Assembly (NCBI GenBank): GCA_012295275.1
Contig: CM022671.1
Location: 36,796,683-36,860,682 of the forward strand
DNA length: 64,000 nucleotides
Source: Chrysomallon squamiferum
Taxonomy: Eukaryota; Mollusca; Gastropoda; Neomphalida; Peltospiridae
Direction: 5' to 3'
Positions 27,491 to 37,879 of the stretch are shown here, in pieces. The notes beneath the pieces are model-generated. The model searched no databases, was not told the DNA's origin, and saw only the letters and a program-made list of their open reading frames with translations. Within the stretch, counting starts at the first letter, position 1; each line of letters begins with the position of its first letter. Both the position numbers and the translations under genes were made by a program.

Positions 27491-28654
27491 TCATTCCTTT
27501 AACACAATGTTCTTCATCTTCTCCACCTGACACGTCAATGTTCTCAGCTTTTCCTTCAGCTCGACGTTTTCCCTCTTCACAGACTCGTCGATACAGTCTG
27601 AATTTGTTGAGTCCGACATGGTCATCTGAACCTGATGTTGCCTGCCCCCGCTGTACATGTCATGCGTGGCTGGCATCTGTCCCTGCATCACGTCAGGTTC
27701 TAACCCGCCCACACTGTTCACCTGCTCTTCGTGCTTGTTCAGAATGACGTCATTGCCAACAGCCATTCGTTTGTTTCGACTTGTAGTGAGATCGGCTGGG
27801 GTCTGCAGAGCATTGGCACCGTTGTACACGTGACTTTGGTTGGCAAATACCGGGTGGTAGTATTCGTAAGGTGAAGCTCGATACTGATTTTCCTGCTGTG
27901 CCCCGTATCTTGGGTAGCTGTTGTCCACAACCGGAGTTTTGTCTGCAAATGCATTATTAACGTGCGGGAGGTGCTGCCCGGCGTTGTTGTTGTTGTTGTT
28001 GTTGTTATAGGCGTGTGGGTTGTACTGCTGGTTGCCGGACCCCCAGGACATCGCCATGCTGTACGAACTGTACACCGACTGACCTCGGCGTGCTGGCACG
28101 TGCGCCGACTCGGATCGAGATTCGTCATCAGTGAGGTTGCGGTCATGGTCGCTGTTTTCTGACAACATGTGTGTGTTCTGTTCGTCGTCGTTATTGGTGC
28201 TGCTGATAGCAAGCAGAGACACGGGGTAAACGCCGTCGCTGTTTGTATCATCGTCGTCGTCGCGGGGGCTTGCCTGCGCTGCCTGAGCTGCTTTCACTTC
28301 TCGCATGCACTGCGCTCGTTCTTCAGCCGTGAGCAGGCTCTGGTCCAGCGGTATTCCAAACTTTGCCTTGATCAGCGAAACCTCTTTTCTGAGCAGCGCG
28401 TTGTCCTCTTCCAGGTACGTCACCTTCTGTCGAATGTCTATCTCCAACTTTCGCTTGTTTTCACGAGAACGTTTTGCAGCCATGTTGTTTCTCTTTCTTT
28501 TTTCCCAGTATTTGTCATCTTTTTCGTCAGGCGGTATGACTCTTTTGGCTCGTCTCTGTATGAGTTTTGGCATGTAGTGTACCCCGTCAGCAGACGACTG
28601 GTCAGGCAACCACGGCTCAGTCTCCGTCGTGTAATGTGGGTGTGTCATTTCCAT
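27491..28654 (-). CDS. PAR/NFIL3-type bZIP transcription factor
   Basis: A 387-residue protein, predicted to be a nuclear DNA-binding dimer. Residues 43-103 form the bZIP: DEKDDKYWEKRKRNN, then the basic signature NNMAAKRSR (56-64), then heptad residues near I74, L81, L88 and I95, ending KAKFGIP. The KDDKYW...NNMAAKRSR block is typical of PAR proteins (HLF/DBP/TEF, fly Pdp1) and close to NFIL3/vrille and CES-2. These families bind TTAYGTAA-like D-boxes and often act in circadian and developmental control. Only about 40 residues precede the bZIP, so a full PAR domain is absent. Further on there are a pentaspartate run (132-136), an eight-Asn run (217-224) and a Lys/Glu-rich heptad-like tail (356-387). 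I start at 28654 because a 3' splice site lies just upstream. The open frame extends 31 codons further, but through intron. Exact orthology is uncertain, so no symbol is given. Confidence 0.92.
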   Translation of the reverse strand: MEMTHPHYTTETEPWLPDQSSADGVHYMPKLIQRRAKRVIPPDEKDDKYWEKRKRNNMAAKRSRENKRKLEIDIRQKVTYLEEDNALLRKEVSLIKAKFGIPLDQSLLTAEERAQCMREVKAAQAAQASPRDDDDDTNSDGVYPVSLLAISSTNNDDEQNTHMLSENSDHDRNLTDDESRSESAHVPARRGQSVYSSYSMAMSWGSGNQQYNPHAYNNNNNNNNAGQHLPHVNNAFADKTPVVDNSYPRYGAQQENQYRASPYEYYHPVFANQSHVYNGANALQTPADLTTSRNKRMAVGNDVILNKHEEQVNSVGGLEPDVMQGQMPATHDMYSGGRQHQVQMTMSDSTNSDCIDESVKRENVELKEKLRTLTCQVEKMKNIVLKE

Positions 28655-28680
28655 AATCTGAAAGTGGAGAAGGAAAACGT
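28655..28680 (-). other. 3' splice site in front of the bZIP coding exon
   Basis: On the minus strand, ttttccttctccactttcag is followed by ATT then ATG. This is a pyrimidine-rich tract plus CAG acceptor, with the exon starting at 28657, three bases before the initiator. The whole coding region is therefore probably in the last exon, with an untranslated exon or exons upstream. Confidence 0.75.
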
Positions 28681-28744
28681 AAATACATATCTCGTATTTA
28701 CGAACAACAACAACAGCAGCATTACCGTAATAATGGTCATACGA

Positions 28745-28820
28745 CAACTATCGCCGCCACCACCAACACTATTACTACTTTTAGATGTATTACTACTACT
28801 ACTGCTATTACTATGCTTTA

Positions 28821-28890
<70 letters not shown>

Positions 28891-29222
28891 TACTACAACT
28901 ATTACTATAACTACTACACTGCTATTACTATTATTACTACTACTTCAGCTGCTGGTGTTGCTACTATTATTACTACAACTACTACTACTGTATCTATTGG
29001 ACAGTTACTAATACTCCTACTCCTACAACTATTACTGCTGCTACTACTGCTACCACTATCACTAATATTTTTGCTGCTACTGCTACTACCACTACCACTT
29101 ACTAATATCACTGCTGCTATTAATACTACCACTACCACTATTACTAATATTACTGCTGCTATTAATACTACCACTACTACTATTACTAATATTACTGCTA
29201 TTAGTACTGCTGTTACTACCAA
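28745..29222. repeat. ACT/ATT/GCT trinucleotide array in the intron
   Basis: About 480 bp are almost entirely triplets. A pure ACT run lies near 28820-28890. Then come mixed ATT-ACT-GCT words, and a 48-bp super-repeat (ctgctgctattaatactacc blocks) at 29098-29215. It sits about 90 bp upstream of the bZIP 3' splice site. Confidence 0.93.
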
Positions 29223-29379
29223 ATCACTCTCAAATTCGGGAAAAACAGTGAGAAATTTTTATAAATGTGTAAAACTTTGGATCAAAGGAACCCCAACAAA
29301 ATTAAATACTCCCCCCTACATCCCCGATTACGGCTACTGCTTTATAGTACATTAATCCTTTTATCCGCCTCTAAATAAA

Positions 29380-29382
<3 letters not shown>

Positions 29383-29468
<86 letters not shown>

Positions 29469-29570
29469 GATACCCACTCTAACACTCACACACACTTACA
29501 CACGCACATACCCTTCCTAACACACAAGACGAGTGTCACACACAGCCACCCTCATAATCACTCACACAAA
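29383..29570. repeat. (CT)n-(CA)n compound microsatellite with CA-rich tail
   Basis: CT repeats at 29383-29430, then CA repeats to about 29466, then an irregular CA-rich stretch (acactcacacacacttac). Confidence 0.95.
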
Positions 29571-29990
29571 CACTGACACCGGGCTAGGTGAGGGGAAGTA
29601 AGCCAGTTCGGTTAGCACTAAGTGTTAAACGGAGTAAACAGCGTTTCAGAGGTCAAATCTCCGGCTGTGAGGTCGCCGACATCTCGTTTAATTATCTTGT
29701 AACTTTGTCTCTTATTAGAATGTTTCGTAATCAGCCACAATTATCTCTCCTATTTAACTTTTCTTTGTGGCAAATGACCAAGTTACAAGCTCCTTTACGA
29801 TCACTGGCGAGTCGCCACTAAATTATTTTGTAAAATTATTCTGCTGTGGAAGGACAGAAATGAATCGTTGAAGTCACAAAACAACATGGACTGCCGAGTT
29901 TTTATTTTACTTATTATAAAATAATCACTTTTAAGTTTTTTCGACTACTACAATTAATTATGTTTCAAGATAATATTTTGTTGTTCTTGT
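29571..29990. other. Unique, less AT-rich segment without an assignable gene
   Basis: A 77-codon open frame on the plus strand (29588-29821) has no recognisable domain and is not called. Part of the sequence (gttagcactaagtg ... ggtcaaatctcc) faintly resembles tRNA-derived A and B boxes, but not enough for a SINE call. Confidence 0.35.
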
Positions 29991-29991
29991 A

Positions 29992-30040
29992 TTAGTAGTA
30001 GTAGTAGTAGTAATAATAATAATAATAATAATAATAATTA
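29992..30040. repeat. (TAG)n-(TAA)n microsatellite
   Basis: Seven TAG triplets followed by about nine TAA triplets. Confidence 0.95.
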
Positions 30041-30194
30041 AAATACAGAAATGTTACAAGTAAAACCATAATGATGGAAAAACTAACTTATGTAGAAATT
30101 CTAAAGGAAAAACTGACTTATGTAGAAATGTTATAAAGCAAACTGTTATCAGTAAATTTTATTACGGTAATGGACGTTACTTATCGATTTGTTG

Positions 30195-30200
30195 CACGTG
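30195..30200. promoter_or_regulatory. E-box CACGTG nearest the bZIP coding exon
   Basis: Canonical CACGTG within gttgcacgtgaac, about 1.5 kb upstream of the coding exon. Further CACGTG sites in the upstream region are at 35792, 36089, 36193, 39260, 39331, 41891 and 43540. Canonical E-boxes bind bHLH-PAS (CLOCK/CYCLE) and USF/MYC proteins. Confidence 0.35.
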
Positions 30201-30313
30201 AACAGAAAAATACAGGTCTCGCTTTCTCTGTTCTTTGCTTCATAATTAACCAGCTAAAATCTATAAGAGTTATGTAATTTAGCTAGCTTCAACAACAAGC
30301 TTTTATGTGGGTA

Positions 30314-30321
30314 TGACGTCA
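30314..30321. promoter_or_regulatory. Perfect CRE (TGACGTCA) upstream of the bZIP exon
   Basis: TGACGTCA within ggtatgacgtcatggcc, in a non-repetitive 200-bp patch that is less AT-rich than its surroundings. Confidence 0.35.
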
Positions 30322-30780
30322 TGGCCGTGATCAATTCCACACGCAGCAGAAATCAATCGTGTTACATCATGGCTGTGTGGAGATCAGACCTCAGACTCGT
30401 ATTAATGAACTCTGCTGCAAACAGCAATTATAAAGCCAGGTAGGAACATTATAAAATGTAAAAAATATTTGAATGAAAGACTAAACATGAGTATCACTGC
30501 GAAATATATAACAATATTAACATTTAAATGAAAGAAACCAACTAAATATAAAACAGTTTTGATTAGTTTATTAATATATAAAGTGAATTCTTCAAATTGT
30601 ATGAAGAAATATCACAAAAACTACTTGTTTATAACAGCACGTCATTCCACATACATCCACACATTGAGAAAATTACTCTCAAAATTTCACTGCAACAACA
30701 TTCTGTCTCGATCATAATGTAGTTAGAAAATTTCATAGATGAAAAAACAATTTAAAAGTTACGAAGTAACACACAACAAA

Positions 30781-30808
30781 TATATACATACACACATACA
30801 TACATACA

Positions 30809-30872
<64 letters not shown>
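30781..30872. repeat. (TACA)n-(TA)n compound microsatellite
   Basis: About twelve TACA tetramers followed by about 17 TA dinucleotides. Confidence 0.96.
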
Positions 30873-30879
<7 letters not shown>

Positions 30880-30904
30880 TGATAATAACACTATTTACCT
30901 TAAA

Positions 30905-31735
30905 ATCATTTATTATCAGTTATTTAAGACAAAACATTCAGTTGTCTATTATTAAATTATTTTTCTCGTTAAATAAAACTGCTTAATGTAAAATTATTTA
31001 AAATAAAACTGTTTAAGACAAAAATTTTAAAAATAAAACTGTTTAATACAAAATTATTTAAAAAATAATATTTAAAATAAAACTATTTACAAAGCTATTT
31101 AAAATAAAATTATTTAATATAAAACTATATAAATTAAAACTATTTAAAATAAAAATATATAATATAAAAATATTTAAAATAAAAATATTTACAAAGCTAT
31201 TTAAAATAAAATTATTTAATATAAAACTATATAAACTAAAACTATTTAAAATAAAAATATATAATATAAAAATATTTAATATAAAACTATTTAAAATAAA
31301 AATATTAATATAAAAACATTTAATATAAAATTATTTAAAATAAAATTATTTAACATAAAATGATTTAAAATAAAATTATTTAAAAACAATTTAATATAAA
31401 ACTAATTAAAACAAAATTAATTAAAATAAAACTATTTAATACAAAACTATTTAATATAAAACTATTTAAAATAAAAGTGTTTAATATAAAATTAATTAAC
31501 TAAAACTGTTTAATACATAATTATTTAAATTAAAACTGTTTACAAAGCTATTTAAAGTAAAACTATTTAATATGAAAATGTTTAAATAACACTGTTTAAA
31601 TATAAAACTTACTTTTTAAAAATAGAACTACTTTAAAAACTCAACTGTTTAATCTAATAATATATAAAATAAAACTTTTGAAGTAAAATTATTTACTATA
31701 AAACTATTTTAAAAAGAAATATTCAATGTAAAACT
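30905..31735. repeat. AT-only degenerate minisatellite (tttaaaataaaacta)
   Basis: More than 800 bp of loosely periodic words such as aaaactatttaaaataaaat, with a 12-15 bp basic unit. Longer exact blocks are repeated, for example acaaagctatttaaaataaa near 31090 and 31190. Confidence 0.85.
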
Positions 31736-31761
31736 AAGATAATGACTTTATACATTTTAAC

Positions 31762-31765
<4 letters not shown>

Positions 31766-31793
<28 letters not shown>
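31766..31793. repeat. Poly(T) run
   Basis: About 28 T in a row. It could be the A-tail of a minus-strand retroposed copy, but no retroelement body is visible beside it. Confidence 0.9.
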
Positions 31794-31959
31794 CATTTTC
31801 TAAACGTTTTCTATTATCGGAACACTTTCAAGTAAAATATATTTTTAAATGAATATTCATTGACACTGGAATCTGTTCTACTGTAAGACAACCAGTATTT
31901 GATAACTACAAATAAAGGTTTGAAAGCAAACACATACTTTGGTTAAAAAGTTGTGAGGC

Positions 31960-32170
31960 TAAATTACGTTAACCACACGGTGACCCGTGCTTGACCTTAA
32001 TACCGTGTCATACGCAATTCATTTCTGCCTGGCGTCTGCTAATTACTGGTGAATGAGGAACAGGCCTCGACTGGTCTGGATAAACATGCATTCATAAAGC
32101 ATTTATGTGGGTCTAATTAAATATTTGTCATTAATTATGTAATTAACACACACGCTGGACAGAAGCAAAT
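31960..32170. promoter_or_regulatory. Unique patch with homeodomain-type TAATTA sites
   Basis: A non-repetitive, GC-richer island between simple repeats. It includes TTAATTATGTAATTAA at 32131-32146, a perfect 7-bp inverted repeat around TG, and gtctaattaaat beside it. Such paired TAATTA sites are bound by homeodomain dimers. Candidate conserved non-coding element in the bZIP upstream region. Confidence 0.3.
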
Positions 32171-32989
32171 TCCTTTTACTTTTTCATTTTCTTACTGAAT
32201 AAACGTTTGGAAGTAACACAGGCTCAGTTTATTATTCTTGGATACAAAGTGAAATATTATTATTTTTTATCTACTTACATCGTATCAGTGGGAAGTTGTA
32301 TAAGTTAACTGTTTAATTTATTAATACTTATTACATCTTTGTTATCATCTTATTAATGTTTATGGTAACTATATTAAAGTTTGTGTTACAATTTTATTAA
32401 AGTTTATATGATATTACTCCTACTAATAAACAAGTAAATAAACAAATAAACAAATATTTAGCACTCCAGTAATAACAACAAAAACAAACAAAACAAAACT
32501 AAACTAAAGAAAATAAAAGAAAAAAAAAAAAAAAGAGAAAGAAACAGTAATAAAATGAAATAAAATAAAATAAAATAAAATAAATAAAACAAGACAAATA
32601 TTTATATAAGAAATGTAATCTTTAGAAATATATGTTTACAAATATTAGAATCTTTACGAATCTTATATATTTGACAAATTTATTCTTCTTTACGAATATG
32701 TCTGTTTTACAATTATATCTTTCACAATTATCGCTACATTTTGTTTCGTTTGAACAATACAAATTCTTATGACAGGCTGGTGAGAATTTCAATACTGAAG
32801 AATTATCTTTCATAGAAAAAACATTTCGCGCTTTATAAAAATAATAACAATAACAATAACAATAATTATAACATAAATAAATAAAAATTAGATAAAGGAT
32901 GAAAAAAATGCCTTAATGAAAAATTAGATAAAGGATGTCAGTATTTCTATAAAAAATGCCTAATGCGTCAATATTTATGACGATAACTA
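32171..32989. other. AT-rich DNA with A-rich and AAAAT simple repeats
   Basis: No gene is seen. A run of A/G at 32516-32540 is followed by AAAAT units at 32557-32592. Confidence 0.6.
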
Positions 32990-33690
32990 AAAATATTTCT
33001 AGATAACTAATATGAGACGTCAGTAATTTCTAGATAACTAATATGTATTTCTATATAACTAATATGTCAGTATTTCTAGATAACTAATATGTCAGTATTT
33101 CTATATAACTAATATGTCAGTATTTCTATATAACTAATATGTCAGTATTTCTATATAACTAATATGTCAGTATTTCTATATAACTAATATGTCAGTATTT
33201 CTATATAACTAATATGTCAGTATTTCTATATAACTAATATGTCAGTATTTCTATATAACTAATATGTCAGTATTTCTAGATAACTAATATGTCAGTATTT
33301 CTATATAACTAATATGTCAGTATTTCTACATAACTAATATGTCAGTATTTCTAGATAACTAATATGTCAGTATTTCTAGATAACTAATATGTCAGTATTT
33401 CTATATAACTAATATGTCAGTATTTTAGATAACTATAAATTTCTAATATGTCAGTATTTCTATATAACTAATATGTCAGTATTTCTAGATAACTAATATG
33501 TCAGTATTTCTATAAAACTAATATGTCAGTATTTCAAGATAACTAATATGTCAGTATTTCTATATAACTAATATGTCAGTATTTCTAGATAACTAATATG
33601 TCAGTATTTCTAGATAACTAATATGTCAGTATTTCTATAAAACTAATATGTCAGTATTTCTAAATAACTAATATGTCAATATTTCTAGAT
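32990..33690. repeat. 25-bp minisatellite, about 27 copies
   Basis: The unit is tatttctatataactaatat plus gtcag. It is very regular, with main variants tctagataac and tctatataac interspersed. Confidence 0.95.
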
Positions 33691-34077
33691 AACCAGTGGA
33701 CATTGTATTTCATTTAACCTGCGGAATTCTTTATATAGGTATTATGGTTGTGTTGTAGGTCTTACTGGTATTTGTGTATATTTTAAACTATGAAGTTCTT
33801 TTCTTCTGGATAAGCCCTATACTGTTGGTTTAAATAAGTGCCTGGTCTCAAGAAATCAGCTGGGACAGTTTATTCCGCAGAACGATCGTCAGCTATTTGT
33901 TGAGGAATTTTGCCCGCGGCAGTCACACCTTACACTTGTTGTTTGTTTGGAAGTGTACGCGCGCCATCTTACCACCGAAGTGGAAATATTACAGTTTTGT
34001 TCTTCTGATTCACACTCCCTCTGTCCATAACACAGAAACAGAAAAAAACTATATGACAAGGATCAAAATTACAAAAT
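33691..34077. other. Unique sequence between minisatellites
   Basis: A 60-codon plus-strand open frame (33897-34079) has no recognisable domain and is not called. The patch gtgtacgcgcgccatc near 33953-33970 is locally CpG-rich. Confidence 0.4.
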
Positions 34078-34098
34078 AAATAAATAAATAAATAATTA

Positions 34099-34146
<48 letters not shown>

Positions 34147-34201
34147 GAAAAAGAAATAATGAATGTTTTTTTTTTAAAAGGAAGAACAAAAGGATAAACC
34201 C

Positions 34202-34267
<66 letters not shown>

Positions 34268-34283
34268 AAGAAGAAGAAGAAGA
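34078..34283. repeat. Simple-repeat cluster: AAAT, AAAG, TAA, GAA
   Basis: AAAT units to about 34096, AAAG at 34098-34146, TAA at 34204-34238, and GAA/AAG at 34239-34283. The GAA run (about 15 units) is a purine-only triplet tract. Confidence 0.95.
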
Positions 34284-34294
34284 AAAAAGAAAGA

Positions 34295-35052
34295 ATTCTA
34301 CGTCACTGCAAGCTGCTAGTTAGAAATATGATACGTCACTGTGTGCTCTCTAGTTATAAATAATAACATGGTACGTCACAATGTGCACTCTAGTTATAAA
34401 TAATAACATGATACGTCACTGTGTGCTCTCTAGTTAGATATAATATGGGAATAATAATATGTTACATCACAGTGTGCTCTCTAGTTAGAAATAATAACAT
34501 GATACGTCAGTGTGTGCTCTCTAGTTATAAATAATAACATGATACGTCACTGTGTGCTCTCTAGTTAGAAATAATAATGTGATACGTCACTGTGTGCACT
34601 CTAGTTAGAAATAATAATATGATACGTCACTGTGTGCTCTCTAGTTAGAAATAATATGGAAATAATAATATGTTACATCACAGCGTGCTCTCTAGTTAGA
34701 AATAATATGATACGTCACTGTGTGCTCTCTAGTTAGAAATAATAACGTGATACGTCACTGTGTGCTCTCTAGTTAGAAATAATATGGAAATAATAATATG
34801 ATACGTCACTGTGTGCTCTCTAGTTAGAAATAATAATATGATACGTCACTGTGTGCTCTCTAGTTAGAAATAATAATGTGATACGTCACTGTGTGCTCTC
34901 TAGTTAGAAATAATAATATGATACATCACTGTGTGCTCTCTAGTTAGGAATAATTATATGATACGTCACTGTGTGCTCTCTAGTTAGAATAATAATATGA
35001 TACGTCACTGTGTGCTCTCTAGTTATAAATAATAATATGATACGTCAGTGCG
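34295..35052. repeat. ~40-bp minisatellite carrying TACGTCA in most copies
   Basis: About 19 copies of a unit reading gatacgtcactgtgtgctct, ctagttagaaataataat. Most copies keep TACGTCAC intact, and a few have TACATCAC. Some units carry an extra 10-bp aatatggaaataata insert. ACGTCA is a CRE half-site, so the array is a dense block of potential bZIP sites. Confidence 0.93.
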
Positions 35053-35186
35053 CACTTTAACATTATCATGATGATTATTATTATTGTTGCTTTTGATGTG
35101 ATTATCGTCGTCATCATTGCTATTACATACACACACACACACACAGTTTCAAGTACTTTAAAATAAAGAATTATAAAAAGGTTATG

Positions 35187-35195
<9 letters not shown>

Positions 35196-35251
<56 letters not shown>
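35196..35251. repeat. (GT)n microsatellite
   Basis: A TA run passes into about 27 GT dinucleotides. Confidence 0.97.
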
Positions 35252-35253
<2 letters not shown>

Positions 35254-35431
35254 CAGGTAGACAAGAGCAGTAGGTAGGTAGGTAATAAAAGTAATGGTTA
35301 GGTGAAAATGTTGGGATTCAGTAAAAAATGAAAGGTAGAATGGTGGGCTTATGCAAATGATTTATTACATAAATCAAATATTTAGACATAGTCTCTCTGC
35401 ACAGATTGGTTACATCAAAACGAAAGGTCCT

Positions 35432-35436
<5 letters not shown>

Positions 35437-35465
<29 letters not shown>
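35437..35465. repeat. Poly(A) run
   Basis: About 29 A in a row, directly in front of the ~36-bp minisatellite. Confidence 0.95.
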
Positions 35466-35467
<2 letters not shown>

Positions 35468-35610
35468 CTATACAGAAAATTGTTTACAGAAAAATACTAC
35501 AGAGAAGGCTGGTTACATAAAAGACAATACAGAAAGTGGGTTACATAAAAAGACTACGTAGAAAGTTGGTTACATAAAAAGACTATATATATAAGGTTGG
35601 TTACAAATCG
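35466..35610. repeat. ~36-bp degenerate minisatellite
   Basis: About four copies of a unit built from ggttacataaaaagactac followed by agaaagtt. A diverged copy precedes the poly(A) at about 35405. Confidence 0.8.
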
Positions 35611-36029
35611 TGAAGAGACGGCATGGAGTGTAAGAGATGTAGTAACAGTTGTTATTCTACTCAGTACAGCACCGCGTTTAATTGTACAAGATGAATAAAA
35701 CATCAAAGTAAACGATACTTAATAAAACAGCAGGCTTTTCATACACACAGTACCACACCTGTCACACTGTTTAGTCTGATCTGTAGATAACCACGTGTAC
35801 TACTAATCTGCAATTCCTGTAATGGGGGGGGATTTCTAAAATGGGAGGGGATGTTTGATACTGCATACATTCAGTGAATCACAAAATTAAATATTATTCT
35901 ATTATTATTATTTTGTTCACATTTATTTTCTAACTCAGGATATCAGTAAAATATAAATATTTATATCAGCCCAATAACTGTTTGAATTTTTAAAACAAAA
36001 TATTTACATTGCAAGTACTCTAATAACGT
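35611..36029. other. Unique sequence with one E-box
   Basis: CACGTG at 35792-35797 within ataaccacgtgtac. No coding frame is visible. Confidence 0.4.
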
Positions 36030-36300
36030 TAAATTACAAACACTAAAAACATTCACGTCTTATATAACTAAAACAAATTTAATATATGCACGTGTTATTT
36101 AATAACACAAACATTTAAAATATACACGTTATATATAACTAAAACATTTAACAAATCCATGTTATATAACTGAAAGAAACATTTAAAATATCCACGTGTT
36201 ATATAACTAACACAAGCATTTAAACTATCGACGTTAAATAACTAACACAAACATTTAATAATATCCACCTGTTATATAACAAATTTAAAGCATTCACGTT
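36030..36300. repeat. ~40-bp degenerate minisatellite with CACGTG in two copies
   Basis: About seven copies of a unit like acatttaaaatatccacgtg, ttatataactaacacaa. CACGTG is intact at 36089 and 36193 and mutated in the others. Confidence 0.8.
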
Positions 36301-36465
36301 TAATAAAAGCACTAGTTCAAATGTAAAATTCTAGGCATATCGCTTGTTGTGTTTTGTTGCGTTTTATACAGAATACAATCACGAAGAAGAAAATTTACTA
36401 AAGAATGCAGTTTGTAAAGGCAATTCCTTTCTTGTTACATCTTTTTTCCTTGTTCATATTTATAT

Positions 36466-36466
<1 letters not shown>

Positions 36467-36516
<50 letters not shown>
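36467..36516. repeat. (CA)n microsatellite
   Basis: About 24 CA dinucleotides. Confidence 0.97.
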
Positions 36517-36520
<4 letters not shown>

Positions 36521-36578
36521 TCTGAACACAAACATCAGAATTACATTTACTTATACACAGAACAGAAATAGTATAATT

Positions 36579-36579
<1 letters not shown>

Positions 36580-36658
<79 letters not shown>

Positions 36659-36671
36659 TTTTGAAAAATAC

Positions 36672-36705
<34 letters not shown>

Positions 36706-36770
36706 TAAATAAATAAATAAATAAATAAAAAAATAAATAAATAATAAAAATGAATGAATGAATGAATGAT
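36580..36770. repeat. (GA)n, (TAA)n, (AAAT)n and (GAAT)n cluster
   Basis: GA at 36580-36656, TAA at 36671-36703, AAAT at 36704-36748, and GAAT at 36751-36768. Four different microsatellites lie next to each other. Confidence 0.96.
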
Positions 36771-37023
36771 TTAAAATTTCAACTGATAAAAAAAAAATAT
36801 CTACTTACATTAGTGTTTATCGGCGTCTATTTACTTAATCCAGCAAAAGTTGTATTCACCTCGCATTAATCGTATACAGTTCTAATGAAAACTGGTTTTT
36901 GTTTTATTTTAATGTATGTATGCAGTGTCGCGCACAATAACAGATGTATCCAGAGTTATGTTAGTAGCATGTCATTATTTCAAACAACAAAAACAACAAT
37001 AAAGCGATCAGGAGCGGCTCCAG

Positions 37024-37083
37024 CAACAACAACGTGCACAACGACGACGATAACGACAACAACAACAACAACAACAACAATAA
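37024..37083. repeat. (AAC)n-rich tract
   Basis: Imperfect AAC/ACG triplets, with about nine perfect AAC units at the right end. Confidence 0.9.
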
Positions 37084-37089
37084 GAAAAA

Positions 37090-37750
37090 AAGAAGAGGAA
37101 GATATCCATTGTTATATTTGTGTTTTATAAATAGTTCTGCAAAATTTTTTTATTGTATTATTACCTGTTATATCATAACTAAATATTTGATAACAGTTTT
37201 AATTTTTATAGTGACCTATTTATTGTTCTGTATTACACAATGCCATTGCATAACATCTCATTCAAACAACATTTCTACATATAGTTGTAACAACCAGCTT
37301 TTGTCAGAACGAAATGGTGTTGTTAAACCCGATACTTTATAGATTTGAGGAAATTACTAAAACAGAGGAACATGGAAGTAAATAAAAACGAAAAAGAGAA
37401 ACGAAAATGGAATCAAGGTACTTTTTTTTTAAATCACACACGCTCAAATAAACATACAAGTGGCATATTGCATTTAGTACATTTTATGGCTAATGGCTTA
37501 ATACTGATATACTAATACCATGCGATATAAAGAAATGTTTCACCCGAAGTATTATGTATGTTTATTACGTCATATGAGGTCAGAATTATGTTACAACATT
37601 AGACCAGTAATCACAGACGTTATGCCGTAACAAAAACAATCTACAATCCTCAGCACACAGTATATGTGTATCATAATAATACTTACTTGCCTGGTTAAAA
37701 ATGTTATTAAGCTTATCTGCAGTTTAAAATATGTATTTACATATATTCAT
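37090..37750. other. AT-rich unique sequence
   Basis: No gene is called. One TTACGTCA-like site (tattacgtcatatg, about 37564-37575) is a CRE/D-box hybrid. The 102-codon frame at 37034-37342 is mostly low complexity. Confidence 0.4.
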
Positions 37751-37754
37751 TAAC

Positions 37755-37875
37755 ACACACAAATATATATATATATATATATGTTTAAAATTATGCATAT
37801 AAACAAATACATACATACATACATACACATACATACACACACACAAACATGCGCACACACATACATACAAACATA
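37755..37875. repeat. TA, CATA and CA simple repeats
   Basis: Short TA run at 37767-37782, CATA tetramers at 37810-37840, then irregular CA/CATA to about 37875. Confidence 0.9.
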
Positions 37876-37879
37876 GCTG

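Noticed and set aside
27739-28251. 170-codon minus-strand frame inside the bZIP exon
   Set aside because: Alternative frame of the same exon; Thr-rich because of the AAC run. No domain.
28655-28747. N-terminal extension of the bZIP protein by 31 codons
   Set aside because: The extension crosses a good pyrimidine tract and CAG acceptor; the added residues look like intron translation.
28169-29011. 280-codon plus-strand open frame
   Set aside because: It is the shadow of the bZIP coding exon and then runs into the ACT triplet array, giving Leu and Tyr runs.
29580-29825. tRNA-derived SINE or 77-codon gene
   Set aside because: The A and B box resemblance is weak, there is no tail repeat, and the open frame shows no domain.
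31766-31793. Retrotransposed gene copy with poly(A) tail
   Set aside because: No cDNA-like body or target duplication next to the T run; adjacent sequence is an AT minisatellite.
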